From positions 1,116,001-1,180,000 of the forward strand of contig NZ_CP072380.1 of assembly GCF_018128285.1 (NCBI RefSeq): 64,000 nucleotides of DNA. The letters run 5' to 3'. Made by a program: the position numbers and the translations under genes. This document shows, one piece after another, positions 27,622 through 36,750 of this stretch (positions are counted from its first letter, which is position 1; every line of letters begins with the position of its first letter). The notes beneath the pieces are model-generated. The model was not told where the DNA came from. It searched no databases and saw only the letters and a program-made list of their open reading frames with translations. This stretch comes from Atopobium sp. oral taxon 416 (lineage in GTDB: Bacteria; Actinomycetota; Coriobacteriia; Coriobacteriales; Atopobiaceae).

Positions 27622-29181
27622 ATGACCCTTCAGCAGCTTCGCTAGTGATAGAGATTGCTAGCGTCGGTTTCATGTCGGCGTGGCGGCCCATCTCTATGTG
27701 GTGCAGTCTTCACTTTCTAAGGCAGTGGTTGAGCTGGAAGCAGAGATGGGTACTGCGATCTTTGAACGCTCCCAGCGCAGCGTCACCCTGACTGAAGAGG
27801 GGACTCGGTTTCTCTCCTATGGCCGGCAGGTGGTGGAGCTCGTGGTCCTGTTGGAGAGACAGTACCAGCCTGGGGCAAAGCCGCTGTGTCGGGTCTTTGC
27901 AGTGTCTGCACAGCGCTACGCCTTTGTCGTGAATACCTTTGTAGTTCTGGTCAAAGAGTACTGACATTCCCGCCTCGAATTCCCCTATCAACTGCAACGT
28001 CTGAAAGTGAAAGACTTCTCAGGGTGTCTTGTTAGCGAGGCATCTATTCGGTCTTAGGTTGGTAGCATTCGTATAGAGCTGTCTGACTTCAGATAAGGTG
28101 GTATCAGGAAAGCTTGTACACTTTGGGAGGTACTCTTAGATAGGGCCATGAGTGTTTTTCAACGCTCGCTTTTTGCCACAGGTGATAAGGCAGGCAGAAG
28201 AGAAACTTAGCTTTCAGTGTCTGTGTGACATCTCTGTGCTGTGCAGATCTCTTTGTCTTTCTTTGGTGTGCTGGTCTTGACAGGACAACCAGATACAGCA
28301 AGCTTTCCTGTCTTAGTTACAGCTCGTGCTGTATGTGTCTGTGCAAGAGGTAGCGCTTAGGTATCTTGTGCTTCCTGCTGACAAGTGTGAGGCCCTTATC
28401 TTTCCCCACAGTGTGCTATCTGCCTTCTCAGTCTTTGATCCTTAAAGCGCTCATCTGCCTTATCGGGTCTGTCGGCGATATCGTGGGGAACTCGATACGT
28501 ATAAGACCAAGCTATCTTTAAGTGTGCGATCACTGATAGCTCTGCAGAGCGTGGCACAGGCTACAGGAGATGATCCCTTCTTTAGTGTGGGCCTTCCTGT
28601 GATCTGTTGTGGTGATAGCTGACAGTTGACAGTCTTGTCCTGCACACAGGCATAGAAGCTCTTTGAGACTTCACTGCCTGCATCTGTTGCAGCGCCCCTG
28701 TGCAACAGATGCCTCTGTATCGCATATCGGATACTTCCCGGTTGCATGAGCTTGCTGCAGACTTACAAGCTATGGTCGACTTGTCGCAATGTAGCTTTCT
28801 GACAATCTTGGGATATGTCTTTGCCTTCCCCGATTCATCTACGATCAGGGCATCAAAAACTCCTTCTCCTTTGCGGAGGAGCCTCATGTGACTGAGCCGG
28901 TTGAGAAGGCGATCATCGTGAGCGACTGGGCAAACCTCTTCAATCTGCTGATCGGGCTCTCTGGTTACGCGATCTCCTCGGGGATTCTGAGTGCAGATCT
29001 AGATGGGGGAAATATTGTAGCGGTGCCGTTTATTCCGGGCGGGACCACGGAGATCGGCTACATCCACCAGGCGTATCTGCCTTTGACGCCGTTAGCGCAG
29101 CGCTACCTTGCAATGCTCAGGTCCTACATTGACTTTTATTTCTCTGAGCATGATATCGGTGGCGAGGCGATCGAACAGTAG
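27622..29181 (+). pseudogene. LysR-type regulator interrupted by an IS30 remnant
   Basis: ATG 27622 follows ATAGGAGGATGG. The frame reads MTLQQLR then a stop, then HLYVVQSSLSKAVVELEAEM, GTAIFERSQRSVTLTEEGTR and FLSYGRQVVELVVLLERQY: a LysR helix-turn-helix and linker. After VLVKEY the gene is broken at about 27990. The effector domain resumes near 28830 with IYDQGIKNSFSFAEEP and runs to 29181 through SDWANLFNLLIGLSGYAISS, ILSADLDGGNIVAVPFIPGG and LTPLAQRYLAMLRSYIDFYF. The 3' part from about 28830 is in one frame, so most damage is in the 5' half. Confidence 0.82.
27990..28828 (-). mobile_element. IS30-family remnant inside a LysR gene
   Basis: On the minus strand: TYPKIVRKLHCDKSTI (helix-turn-helix entry) near 28815, LSPQQITGRPTLKKGS near 28600, and the C-terminal FCLPYHLWQKASVEKHSWPY with LRVPPKVYKLS and EVFHFQTLQL near 28000-28200. 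These match the IS30 order, including the terminal HPWQKGxVEN(x)NG motif in degraded form. About 840 bases remain of an expected ~1.1 kb. No transposase frame is longer than ~100 codons. Confidence 0.65.
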
Positions 29182-29283
29182 TGTTGCAACCTGTTTTCGC
29201 TTTTCGGCGTGTATACCGCCTTGAGGATGCAGTAACCTACAACAGGTATATCCAATGTTGCGTTTTAGAAGAAGGGATCACTT

Positions 29284-30444
29284 ATGCCACTCAGCCTCAA
29301 TCACAGTCTTTCGGCGCTTGAACCCTCTGAGATCCGGGTGTTCAACAGGATGGCGGCACAGACGCCAGGGTGTATCGCATTGACCTTGGGAGAGCCGGGT
29401 GAAACGACCCCTGAGCCGATTCGAGCTGAGGTCACATGCTCTTTGCAGGAGGGAAAGACCCACTACCCACCCAACAATGGGACGCAGGAGCTCAAAGAAG
29501 CGATCAGCAAGTATATGGCAGATGAGGGAATTGGTTATGACCCGGATCAGATCATTGTGACTTCAGGCGCTACTGAAGCCTGTTTTGCGGCACTCATGAC
29601 GATCGTAAATCCAGGGGATGAGGTGATCGTACCGGTCCCGAACTTCTTACTCTACGGTGCCATCACCACGATCGCCCGGGGAAAGTTCGTATCCCTCGAT
29701 ACCACTCCGGACCATTTCCAGATCGATAAAGAGAGATTGGAGGCAACGATCACCCCGCGCACTAAGGCGTTTGTCTTAGCGTCGCCGACCAATCCGACGG
29801 GCTGTATCCTGAGTAAGGAGAGCCTCGCCGCGATTGCAGAGGCTGCCGGAGCGCATGACTTCTACGTGTTGGTGGATAGCGTGTATGAGAAGCTGGTCTA
29901 CACCGATGAGTATATGAGCTTCGCAGCAGCCTACCCTCAGCTCAAAGACCGCACGATTGTGGTGAACAGCTTCTCCAAACCCTATGCGATGACCGGATGG
30001 AGGCTGGGATGGCTTGCGGCGCCTAAGGAGCTGATGGGTCCACTCTCGATGGTCCACATGTACACAATCTCTTCAGTGGTCTCTTTCACGCAGGATGCCG
30101 CCGTGAAAGCGTTAGCCAGCGATGTGGAGCCGTTCCGGCAGAGCTATCAGAAGCGTCGGGATATTGTGATCAAGGCCCTCAAAGAGATGGGGCTTGAGGT
30201 CACCGTTCCAGAAGGGGCTTTCTATGCCTTTCCCTCAATCAAAGGTTTGTGCGACGAAGAAGGTAGGCAGCTGAGTGCCCGGGAGTTCTGCATGCGGAGC
30301 ATAAAAGAAGTCGGAGTTGCCCTCGTCCCCGGAAACTGCTTCGGGGCAGAAGGCTTCGTCCGGCTGAGTTACGCGACTGATGAGGATACCTTACGTGAAG
30401 GTCTCAAGCGTCTTGCCACTTTTGTGAAAAAGCTGCGTTGCTAA
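29284..30444 (+). CDS. PLP-dependent aminotransferase, probable N-acetyl-LL-DAP aminotransferase
   Basis: A 386-residue fold-type I aminotransferase. Motifs: GEPGETTPEPI, HYPPNNGTQELKEAISKY, TSGATEACFAAL (PLP phosphate), LASPTNPTGCILSKESL, the PLP-lysine loop NSFSKPYAMTGWRLGWLAAP and FVRLSYATDEDTLREGL with the substrate arginine. Length fits PatA/AraT. Its neighbours are a convergent M20 deacetylase, lysA and dapH, which together with a PatA-type enzyme make the acetylated meso-DAP/lysine route, so it probably converts N-acetyl-2-amino-6-oxopimelate to N-acetyl-LL-DAP. An aromatic aminotransferase role cannot be excluded. AGAAGAAGGGATCACTT precedes ATG 29284. Confidence 0.88.
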   Translation: MPLSLNHSLSALEPSEIRVFNRMAAQTPGCIALTLGEPGETTPEPIRAEVTCSLQEGKTHYPPNNGTQELKEAISKYMADEGIGYDPDQIIVTSGATEACFAALMTIVNPGDEVIVPVPNFLLYGAITTIARGKFVSLDTTPDHFQIDKERLEATITPRTKAFVLASPTNPTGCILSKESLAAIAEAAGAHDFYVLVDSVYEKLVYTDEYMSFAAAYPQLKDRTIVVNSFSKPYAMTGWRLGWLAAPKELMGPLSMVHMYTISSVVSFTQDAAVKALASDVEPFRQSYQKRRDIVIKALKEMGLEVTVPEGAFYAFPSIKGLCDEEGRQLSAREFCMRSIKEVGVALVPGNCFGAEGFVRLSYATDEDTLREGLKRLATFVKKLRC

Positions 30445-31580
30445 GGAATGCGGATCAGTTTCTCGTAGGTATGCAAACCGACGAGCAGGATCTCCTCATC
30501 GAAGTTGAAGGTCGATGAATGTAGCGGGATGTGGGTGCCCGTCCCCAGGAGCAGGAAGACGCCCGGGAGCACCTTCTGATACCAGGCGAAGTCGTCGGAG
30601 ATCAAAAGTGGCTTGTCGATGGTATGCAGCTCGTCGCCGAGCGCCGTCTTGGTCTGCTTAAAGAGGGCAGGATCATTGAGGACTGGGGGATACCCCTCGT
30701 TGAAGTAGGTCTCCTGAGTGCACCCCTGAATCTGTGCGACATTCTCCGCGATAGCAGGGACCTGCTGTCTGATCCGCCCATCCATCTCGTTTGAGAAGGT
30801 CCGTAGGCTGCCTTCGAGTACAGCCCGTCCGGCGATCTGGTTTCTCACTTCTCCGGCCTGCATGTGGCCAAACTTGAGCAGGCAGGGTTCCTGTGTGGCG
30901 CATCGATTGAGGTAGGCTGCGCAGTCGTTGTAGAACATGGCAGCGCTCGCCAGGGCGTCACAGCCCTGCTCTGACTTTGCGATATGGGAGGCTTTTCCTA
31001 TGAAGGTGACCGTAGTTTCGTGGGAGGCTGCTAAGAGCGCTCCCGGGCGTGAGGCGAGCATTCCCTTAGGGAGATCGGGCCACAGGTGAAACCCGAAGAT
31101 CCGGTCGACATGCAGATCGTCGAAGATCTTGGACTGCACGATGTTCTTTGCGCCGCCGGTGGTCTCCTCCGCAGGCTCAAAGACGAGGAGCACTGAGCGG
31201 GGGAGTTCATCGGCGTGCTCCGCCACGTGGTGCGCCAACCCGATGAGCATCGCCATGTGCCCGTCGTGGCCACAGGCGTGCATGCGTCCTGTGTGTTTTG
31301 AGGCAAAGGGGAGGTCGGTCTTCTCGGTTACCGGGAGCGCGTCCATATCGGAGCGCAGGGCTGTGGCATGTTCTGAGCCTCGGTCGACAAAGAGGCACAG
31401 TGCCGATTTACAGGGTTTTAAGATCTGAGCTTTTTGTCCGTTGTCGTGGAGGGTGTCGATGACCTCAGCGAGCTCATGTTCCACATAGGCGATCGTCTCA
31501 GGGAGATCGAAGTCGGTCTCGGGTATTTGATGCAGGTCGCGCCGCCAGCGGCGCAGGTCTGCTACAGTTGGTTCTGCCAT
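30441..31580 (-). CDS. M20 amidohydrolase, probable N-acetyldiaminopimelate deacetylase
   Basis: A 379-residue M20D metallopeptidase-fold enzyme. It has the metal-binding HACGHDGHMAMLIGLAHH, the catalytic-base region LVFEPAEETTGGAKNIVQSK, and the late SDDFAWYQKVLPGVFLLLGT motif. Family members deacetylate N-acetyl amino acids; in this neighbourhood (aminotransferase, lysA, dapH) release of acetate from N-acetyl-LL-DAP is the likely job. It is transcribed toward the aminotransferase and their stop codons overlap by 4 bases. The start ATG 31580 is followed by AEPTVADLRRWRRDLHQIPE, the normal N-terminus. The 5' region is shared with divergent lysA. Confidence 0.88.
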   Translation of the reverse strand: MAEPTVADLRRWRRDLHQIPETDFDLPETIAYVEHELAEVIDTLHDNGQKAQILKPCKSALCLFVDRGSEHATALRSDMDALPVTEKTDLPFASKHTGRMHACGHDGHMAMLIGLAHHVAEHADELPRSVLLVFEPAEETTGGAKNIVQSKIFDDLHVDRIFGFHLWPDLPKGMLASRPGALLAASHETTVTFIGKASHIAKSEQGCDALASAAMFYNDCAAYLNRCATQEPCLLKFGHMQAGEVRNQIAGRAVLEGSLRTFSNEMDGRIRQQVPAIAENVAQIQGCTQETYFNEGYPPVLNDPALFKQTKTALGDELHTIDKPLLISDDFAWYQKVLPGVFLLLGTGTHIPLHSSTFNFDEEILLVGLHTYEKLIRIP

Positions 31581-31758
31581 AGGTACAGCCCGCCCTTCGT
31601 GTTGAAATAAACGGCTCTATCCTTTCATTATAGGGTGGAGAAGTGCTGCTCAACGTTTTCCCCATGCATCAAATCTGTTACGGATCTGTGGAGCCTTGTG
31701 CCATACTTTCGTATAATGGCTACGTTCTGTGCAAACGCGACAACGGATGGAGGGCTAC

Positions 31759-33069
31759 ATGACAGCCATCAGACGGCCATTTTGCACGAAAGAGCAGCTG
31801 GAGACGATCGCGAAGAAGTATCCGACACCCTTTTATCTCTACGACGAGAAGGGGATCAGGGATACTGCGCTCAAAGTCAAAGCCGCATTCTCCTGGAACA
31901 AAGGATTCAAAGAGTATTTTGCCGTGAAGGCGACCCCGAATCCCATAATCCTCGCGATCATGCGCGAATACGGCTTTGGGTTTGACTGCTCCAGTGAAGC
32001 GGAGCTCATGCTGATGGAAGCGATGGGTGTCCCCGGCGAGGATATCATGTTCAGTTCCAACGATACCGCTGCCGCAGACTTTGCCTATGCGCATCGGCTG
32101 TACGCCCAGATCAATCTCGACGATATCACCCATATCAAGACTTTGGAGTCGGTGATCGACAAGCTTCCGGACTTCATCAGTCTGCGCTTCAACCCGGGTG
32201 GGGCCTTCAAATTCGCCAATGGGATCTTCGGAAGTCCCCAGGATGCAAAATTCGGTTTCACCGAGGATCAGGTTATCGAGGCAGTCCGCTACTTGCAGAG
32301 CAAGGGGGTCAAGCGCTTTGGACTCCATGCGCTACTTGCCTCGGCAACGCTCAGCGATGACTACTATCCGACGGTAGCGAAGTTCCTGTGCCGGCTGGCG
32401 GTGAGACTCAAACAGGAGCTCAGCGCCGACGTGACCCTGATCAACCTCTCCGGAGGCGTGGGTATTCCCTATAAGCCTACTGATCCCGCCAACAACATCG
32501 AGGTGATCGGCGAGAAAGTACATCAGGTCTTCGATGAGATCTTGAAGCCTGCTGGGATGCAGGATGTTGCGCTCGCGACCGAGATGGGCCGCTTCATGTT
32601 AGGGCCTTACGGCGCACTCGTGACCCGCGTTATCAACCTGAAGCACACCTACGACGACTATGTGGGCGTCGATGCCTGTGCGGCAGACCTGATGCGCCCG
32701 ATGCTCTACGGCGCCTACCACTACATTACGGTGATAGGAAAAGAGGATGAACCTAAAAACCACACCTACTCGGTGACGGGTGGGCTCTGCGAAAACTCAG
32801 ATAGGTTTGCGACGCATCGACCACTGCCTGAGGTTGAGACCGGTGATCTTCTTTTCATTCACGACTGCGGCGCCCACGGGCATGCGATGGGCTATAACTA
32901 CAACGGTAAGCTGCGTTCGGCGGAGATCCTTCTGCGGGAAGACGGCAGCACGATGCTCATGCGTCGGCGTGAGACACCGATGGACTACTTTGTAACGCTT
33001 GACTGCCTGCCGATCTACAGGACACTACAGGCGATCTACGACAGAAAACTCGAAAGGGGAGAACACTGA
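31759..33069 (+). CDS. lysA: Diaminopimelate decarboxylase
   Basis: A 436-residue fold-type III PLP decarboxylase converting meso-DAP to lysine. The PLP lysine is in [12 protein letters not shown] (Lys57). [39 protein letters not shown] (phosphate loop) and [16 protein letters not shown] (the CENSD motif with the active-site cysteine) follow. ATG 31759 is chosen because GGAGGG lies five bases before it; the in-frame GTG at 31729 has no ribosome site. dapH begins two bases after the stop codon, so the two are co-transcribed. Confidence 0.9.
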   Translation: MTAIRRPFCTKEQLETIAKKYPTPFYLYDEKGIRDTALKVKAAFSWNKGFKEYFAVKATPNPIILAIMREYGFGFDCSSEAELMLMEAMGVPGEDIMFSSNDTAAADFAYAHRLYAQINLDDITHIKTLESVIDKLPDFISLRFNPGGAFKFANGIFGSPQDAKFGFTEDQVIEAVRYLQSKGVKRFGLHALLASATLSDDYYPTVAKFLCRLAVRLKQELSADVTLINLSGGVGIPYKPTDPANNIEVIGEKVHQVFDEILKPAGMQDVALATEMGRFMLGPYGALVTRVINLKHTYDDYVGVDACAADLMRPMLYGAYHYITVIGKEDEPKNHTYSVTGGLCENSDRFATHRPLPEVETGDLLFIHDCGAHGHAMGYNYNGKLRSAEILLREDGSTMLMRRRETPMDYFVTLDCLPIYRTLQAIYDRKLERGEH

Positions 33070-33071
33070 CC

Positions 33072-33785
33072 ATGCGTGAAGAAATGGATGCTCAGCACAT
33101 TATCGACTACATCGCGACGGCTCCGAAGAAGACTCCGGTGAAACTCTTTTTGAATCTGAAGGAAGGCTCCAAGATCGACTGGGGAGATGCCCATGTCTTC
33201 GGCGACGGGCCTTCGCACATCGTCTTCGGGGATTGGTCTGAGCTGCAGCCGATCCTGGCGGCGCACGAGGATGAGATCCAAGACCTCGAGATCGAGAATG
33301 ACCGCCGGAACTCCGGTGTCACGCTGCTTGACCTGAAGAACATCAATGCCCGTATTGAACCGGGCGCTATTATCCGCGAGAAGGTCTCCATTGGAGACAA
33401 CGCGGTCATTATGATGGGTGCCGTGATCAACATCGGCGCCGTGATCGGTGAGGGCACGATGATCGATATGGGTGCCGTCCTCGGCGGCCGCGCGATCGTA
33501 GGCAAACACTGCCACATCGGGGCGGGCACCGTCCTCGCAGGTGTCGTGGAGCCCGCAAGCGCTAAGCCGGTCACGATCGACGACGATGTGATGATCGGCG
33601 CTAACGCGGTCGTGATCGAAGGCGTCCACGTGGGCAAAGGCGCGGTCGTGGCTGCCGGCGCCGTCGTAATCTCCGATGTGCCGGAGAATGCTGTCGTAGC
33701 CGGATGCCCTGCAAAGGTTGTCAAGATGAGGGATGCCGAAACCGAGAGCAAGACGGCTCTGATTGACGCCCTGCGCAATCTGTAA
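33072..33785 (+). CDS. dapH: Tetrahydrodipicolinate N-acetyltransferase
   Basis: A 237-residue protein. The first ~85 residues are the DapH N-terminal domain ([20 protein letters not shown]). From about residue 90 the chain is a left-handed beta-helix of hexapeptide repeats ([40 protein letters not shown]), with the catalytic [16 protein letters not shown] insertion. DapH acetylates tetrahydrodipicolinate, the first committed step of the acetylated DAP pathway, and so fixes the route for the neighbouring aminotransferase and deacetylase. ATG 33072 follows AAAGGGGAGAACACTGACC at the lysA end. Confidence 0.93.
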   Translation: MREEMDAQHIIDYIATAPKKTPVKLFLNLKEGSKIDWGDAHVFGDGPSHIVFGDWSELQPILAAHEDEIQDLEIENDRRNSGVTLLDLKNINARIEPGAIIREKVSIGDNAVIMMGAVINIGAVIGEGTMIDMGAVLGGRAIVGKHCHIGAGTVLAGVVEPASAKPVTIDDDVMIGANAVVIEGVHVGKGAVVAAGAVVISDVPENAVVAGCPAKVVKMRDAETESKTALIDALRNL

Positions 33786-33866
33786 GGTGCTTGCTTCCTG
33801 TCGAGCTCAGGATAGATGAACTCGACAGGGACAGGTGTCAACAGACACACATATATACAAAAAGTG

Positions 33867-33897
33867 ACGGCCCCCACACCTGAGGTGTGAAGGCCGT
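33867..33897 (-). terminator. Rho-independent terminator of the Ser/Thr-rich protein gene
   Basis: ACGGCC...CACACCT with AGGTGTG...GGCCGT forms a long stem. On the minus strand it is followed by a five-T run (33859-33863), placing it just after the leftward gene ending at 33931. It may also help stop dapH transcription. Confidence 0.7.
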
Positions 33898-33930
33898 TGC
33901 CTGAATGCCCTTGTTCTGAACCTGAGCCGG

Positions 33931-35244
33931 TTAATTCGTGCTGCTCATTGTTGAGTTTGAGGAACCACTCCCGGCTGAGGAGGAAGTGTTGTTGCCCTTG
34001 TTCGAAGAGCTGTTGCCATTCTGTGAACCGGAGGTTGAAGAACCGGTGCCGCTGGTGCCCGTGGAGGAGCTGGAACTGCTCTGTCCTGAGGTGTTGGAGC
34101 CGGTGTTTCCACTCGTTGTAGAGCTGCTGTTCGATCCGGTGCTACTCTGGGAGCTGCCGCTTGTGCTGTTCGGGGTAGAGCCACTCTTGTTGGTTGTGGC
34201 ACCCGTGGAGCTGCTTGAGCCGGTGTTGCCCGATGCCGTGTTGTCGGTGCTGGACGTCGTGCCACTGGTGGTATCACTGGTCGTGCCCGTATCAGTGCCG
34301 GTTGTGTTCTCCTGGTCGACTGCGGATGCGTTCTCATTGGCGGTCTCGTCGTTGGTGTCGCTCTCATTCGCACGGTTTCTTCTGTCAGCTGTCTGATTGC
34401 CGGTATCCTTGTTGAGGCCAGAGCCGGTGGTCTCCTCCTGCGGTGCGGGATTGAGGATCGCGGTCTTCTGGCCTAAGCCTTCACCGGCGGTGACGGTGTT
34501 GATAATGACAGCCGTGATGATAACCGCGACGACAGCCGCGATCGTCGTGACGATCGCGATATTGCGCTTCGTCTTACTCTGGCGCTGTTTCTCCTTGTTC
34601 AGGAGTTTCTTGGAAGCGATGCGGGTGCCGTCCGGGCCGATCTCGTAGTTGTCGAGTTCGGAGGAATCCATCACGCCTTGGACTTGCTCATTGCCGTGGT
34701 TGGAGAGGTTCTCTTTGATCTTGCTTGCGGAGCGGGACAGGATGTTCTTGTAAACGCTCGTGACAATCGCAGAGATACCGGCGCCGAGACCGACACCGAT
34801 GAGTGAGCCTGCGATACCGATACGGCCGGAGAGCAGGGTTGAGGTGACTGCTGAGAGCCCGGTTGCCAGGACCTGGGCGAAGGAGATATCGGAGAAGATG
34901 CCCTTGTCCTTTTTCTCAGGCTGCGCCGCAACCGCCTGGCTGTTGCTGACCGCCTGGTAGGGATTGGTCTGCGGCTGGTAGTAAGGATTGTCGGCGTCCT
35001 GATAGAAACGGGTGGTGGCTTGTTTTTTGAAATAGGTTGAGCGCCGCTGTGTCGGGACGCGCTGGGCGCGCCTATCTGTCATGCCGGGCTCGACGACCGT
35101 TCGGTCAGCCTCGCCTTCGGTGGCAACGCGGGCACGCTTAGCCATGTCCGGGTCGGCTACGGTTTTGTCCGCATCCTCTTTGAAGTGTGCGGCATCATTT
35201 CTTTGTTCGGGCGAAAAGTACTGCGTCTTATCGCTGTCTGTCAC
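33931..35244 (-). CDS. Membrane protein with Ser/Thr/Gly/Asn-rich tail
   Basis: A 437-residue protein of unknown function. Residues 1-115 are charged and tyrosine-rich (cytoplasmic by inference, NPYYQPQTNPY). Residues about 120-165 form a Gly-rich hydrophobic stretch (GIAGSLIGVGLGAGISAI). Residues 228-252 are a strong single transmembrane helix after a basic QRQSKTKRN. From about 265 to the end, almost every residue is Ser, Thr, Gly or Asn, in irregular runs: an extracellular stalk or glycosylated tail is likely. A GTG start at 35244 follows AAGGGGGAATCTCCT. The tail continues to the end without a sorting signal, so it is not an LPxTG protein. Confidence 0.72.
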   Translation of the reverse strand: MTDSDKTQYFSPEQRNDAAHFKEDADKTVADPDMAKRARVATEGEADRTVVEPGMTDRRAQRVPTQRRSTYFKKQATTRFYQDADNPYYQPQTNPYQAVSNSQAVAAQPEKKDKGIFSDISFAQVLATGLSAVTSTLLSGRIGIAGSLIGVGLGAGISAIVTSVYKNILSRSASKIKENLSNHGNEQVQGVMDSSELDNYEIGPDGTRIASKKLLNKEKQRQSKTKRNIAIVTTIAAVVAVIITAVIINTVTAGEGLGQKTAILNPAPQEETTGSGLNKDTGNQTADRRNRANESDTNDETANENASAVDQENTTGTDTGTTSDTTSGTTSSTDNTASGNTGSSSSTGATTNKSGSTPNSTSGSSQSSTGSNSSSTTSGNTGSNTSGQSSSSSSTGTSGTGSSTSGSQNGNSSSNKGNNTSSSAGSGSSNSTMSSTN

Positions 35245-35577
35245 AGGAGATTCCCCCTTGAGTATGTATCAGACGTATATATCGGTGAAATCGAATCTTA
35301 CAGTATAGAAGTTAGGTATGGCTCTGATGTGTGTCGCAGAGATTGATTTTTGATCCTTCACATCTGTGTGGAAATACTGAAAGCAGGCATATGGAGGCGG
35401 AAGGATCGCTCGGTTGCTCTACTCAATTCTACACATTTTAGGCATCTAACGGCGCAGAGGGCCACGTTTGCCGAAAAAATCTCTGTTCTGCCTGGTTCAG
35501 ATAGTGAAATAATCCGGTAAAAGTGTAATACTTAGCTGAGTACGTGCTTGTCAAAACCGTCAGACGGAGGTTTTAAG
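35245..35577. other. Divergent promoter region
   Basis: This 333-base gap separates the leftward membrane protein gene and the aldolase gene. An A/T-rich core lies near 35500-35540 (GTGAAATAATCCGG, GTAAAAGTGTAATACT), suitable for a promoter, but no clear -35/-10 pair or operator stood out. Nothing else recognised. Confidence 0.35.
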
Positions 35578-36450
35578 ATGCTCGTTAATGCAACACACAT
35601 GCTTCAGTCAGCTGAGAAGGGCCACTATGGTCTGGGTGCATTCAACACCAACAACCTTGAGTGGGCTCAGGCAATCCTTACGGCAGCTGAAGAGGAGCAG
35701 TCACCGTTGATTGTTCAGTGCTCCATGGGCGCTGCAAAGTATCAGGGTGGCTACAACGTCGTTTACAACATTGTCAATACCCTCGTTAAGAACATGAACA
35801 TCACGGTACCGGTAGCCCTACACCTCGACCACGGCAACTATGAGGCATGCTTCGAGGCTATGGACGCAGGCTTCACCTCGATCATGTATGATGGCTCTCA
35901 CGAGAAGAGCTTCGACATCAACGTCGAGCACACCAAGGAGCTCGTCGGCATCGCTCATAAGAAGGGCATTTCCGTAGAGGCTGAGGTCGGCGGTATCGGC
36001 GGCACCGAGGACGGCGTCACCGGCATGGGTGAGATCGCAGACCCGAAAGAGTGCAAGACCATCGCTGATCTCGGCGTTGACTTTCTCGCCTGTGGCATCG
36101 GTAATATCCACGGCCTGTATCCGAAGAACTGGAAGGGCCTGCAGTTTGATGTCCTCGGCAACATCAAGAAGGAAGTTGGAGACCTCCCGCTTGTCCTTCA
36201 TGGCGGCACCGGCATTCCTGTTGACCAGGTCAAGAGGGCAATTTCCCTTGGTATCTCCAAGATCAACGTCAACACCGACCTGCAGGTTGTCTTCTCCGCA
36301 GCAACCAAGAAGTACTATGAGGAGAAGAAGGACGAGCTCGAGAAGGGCTACGATCCTCGTAAGGTCTTAAAGCCGGGAAAAGAGGCTATCGTTGTCCGCA
36401 CCAAGGAGCTTATGGAAGAGTTCGGCTCCGTCGGCAAAGGCTGGGAGTAG
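35578..36450 (+). CDS. fba: Class II fructose-1,6-bisphosphate aldolase
   Basis: A 290-residue zinc-dependent aldolase that splits fructose-1,6-bisphosphate in glycolysis. Zinc ligands and active-site residues are visible: ALHLDHGNYEAC (His82, Asp84, His85), EAEVGGIGGTEDG, GNIHGLYP and VLHGGTGIP, plus the phosphate-binding SKINVNTDLQ. Length and order fit the class IIB (tagatose/fructose) type. ATG 35578 follows GACGGAGGTTTTAAG; the in-frame TTG at 35548 is rejected because it lacks a ribosome site. The gene stands alone ahead of the riboswitch region. Confidence 0.94.
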   Translation: MLVNATHMLQSAEKGHYGLGAFNTNNLEWAQAILTAAEEEQSPLIVQCSMGAAKYQGGYNVVYNIVNTLVKNMNITVPVALHLDHGNYEACFEAMDAGFTSIMYDGSHEKSFDINVEHTKELVGIAHKKGISVEAEVGGIGGTEDGVTGMGEIADPKECKTIADLGVDFLACGIGNIHGLYPKNWKGLQFDVLGNIKKEVGDLPLVLHGGTGIPVDQVKRAISLGISKINVNTDLQVVFSAATKKYYEEKKDELEKGYDPRKVLKPGKEAIVVRTKELMEEFGSVGKGWE

Positions 36451-36595
36451 TCACTAATAACTACCTATAGTCTGAGCTAGGTTGTGTCCTCCGTTTCCGT
36501 AAGGAAGTGGGGGACACTGCATTGTAACGGGCGTTTGTACGTTGTGTCCTGCTCATTGACAGCATGCGTACCCTTTGGTATCCCTGAAAGTGCAC

Positions 36596-36675
36596 TGAGA
36601 GGCTGGGGTGCCACGAACGTGGCTGAGAAAACCCATGGAACCTGATCTGGACAATACCAGCGCAAGGGAGCTTCC
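36596..36675 (+). promoter_or_regulatory. TPP riboswitch (THI box)
   Basis: Contains the conserved elements in order: GGGGTGCC, GGCTGAGAAAACCC, GAACCTGATCTGGA and AATACCAGCGCAAGGGAG. These are the thi-box pyrimidine and pyrophosphate sensor helices that bind thiamine pyrophosphate. It is about 75 bases upstream of ykoE. No long terminator hairpin was worked out between, so control may be translational or by a hairpin I did not resolve. Confidence 0.93.
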
Positions 36676-36750
36676 ATTTGGATGCAGGCGTTGCTGAACG
36701 CCGCCGATGCATTCTGACAGCCCCTCGAACAATAGAGGGAGTGATCAAAC

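Noticed and set aside
14623-29181. Integrated prophage or integrative element
   Set aside because: No integrase, capsid, terminase or relaxase was seen and no att-like direct repeats. The region is better explained by IS elements and dead genes.
33938-34396. Repeat-like patterns suggesting a CRISPR array or satellite
   Set aside because: The pattern comes from Ser/Thr/Gly/Asn codon runs in the minus-strand protein tail. There are no equal-length spacers and no conserved repeat unit.
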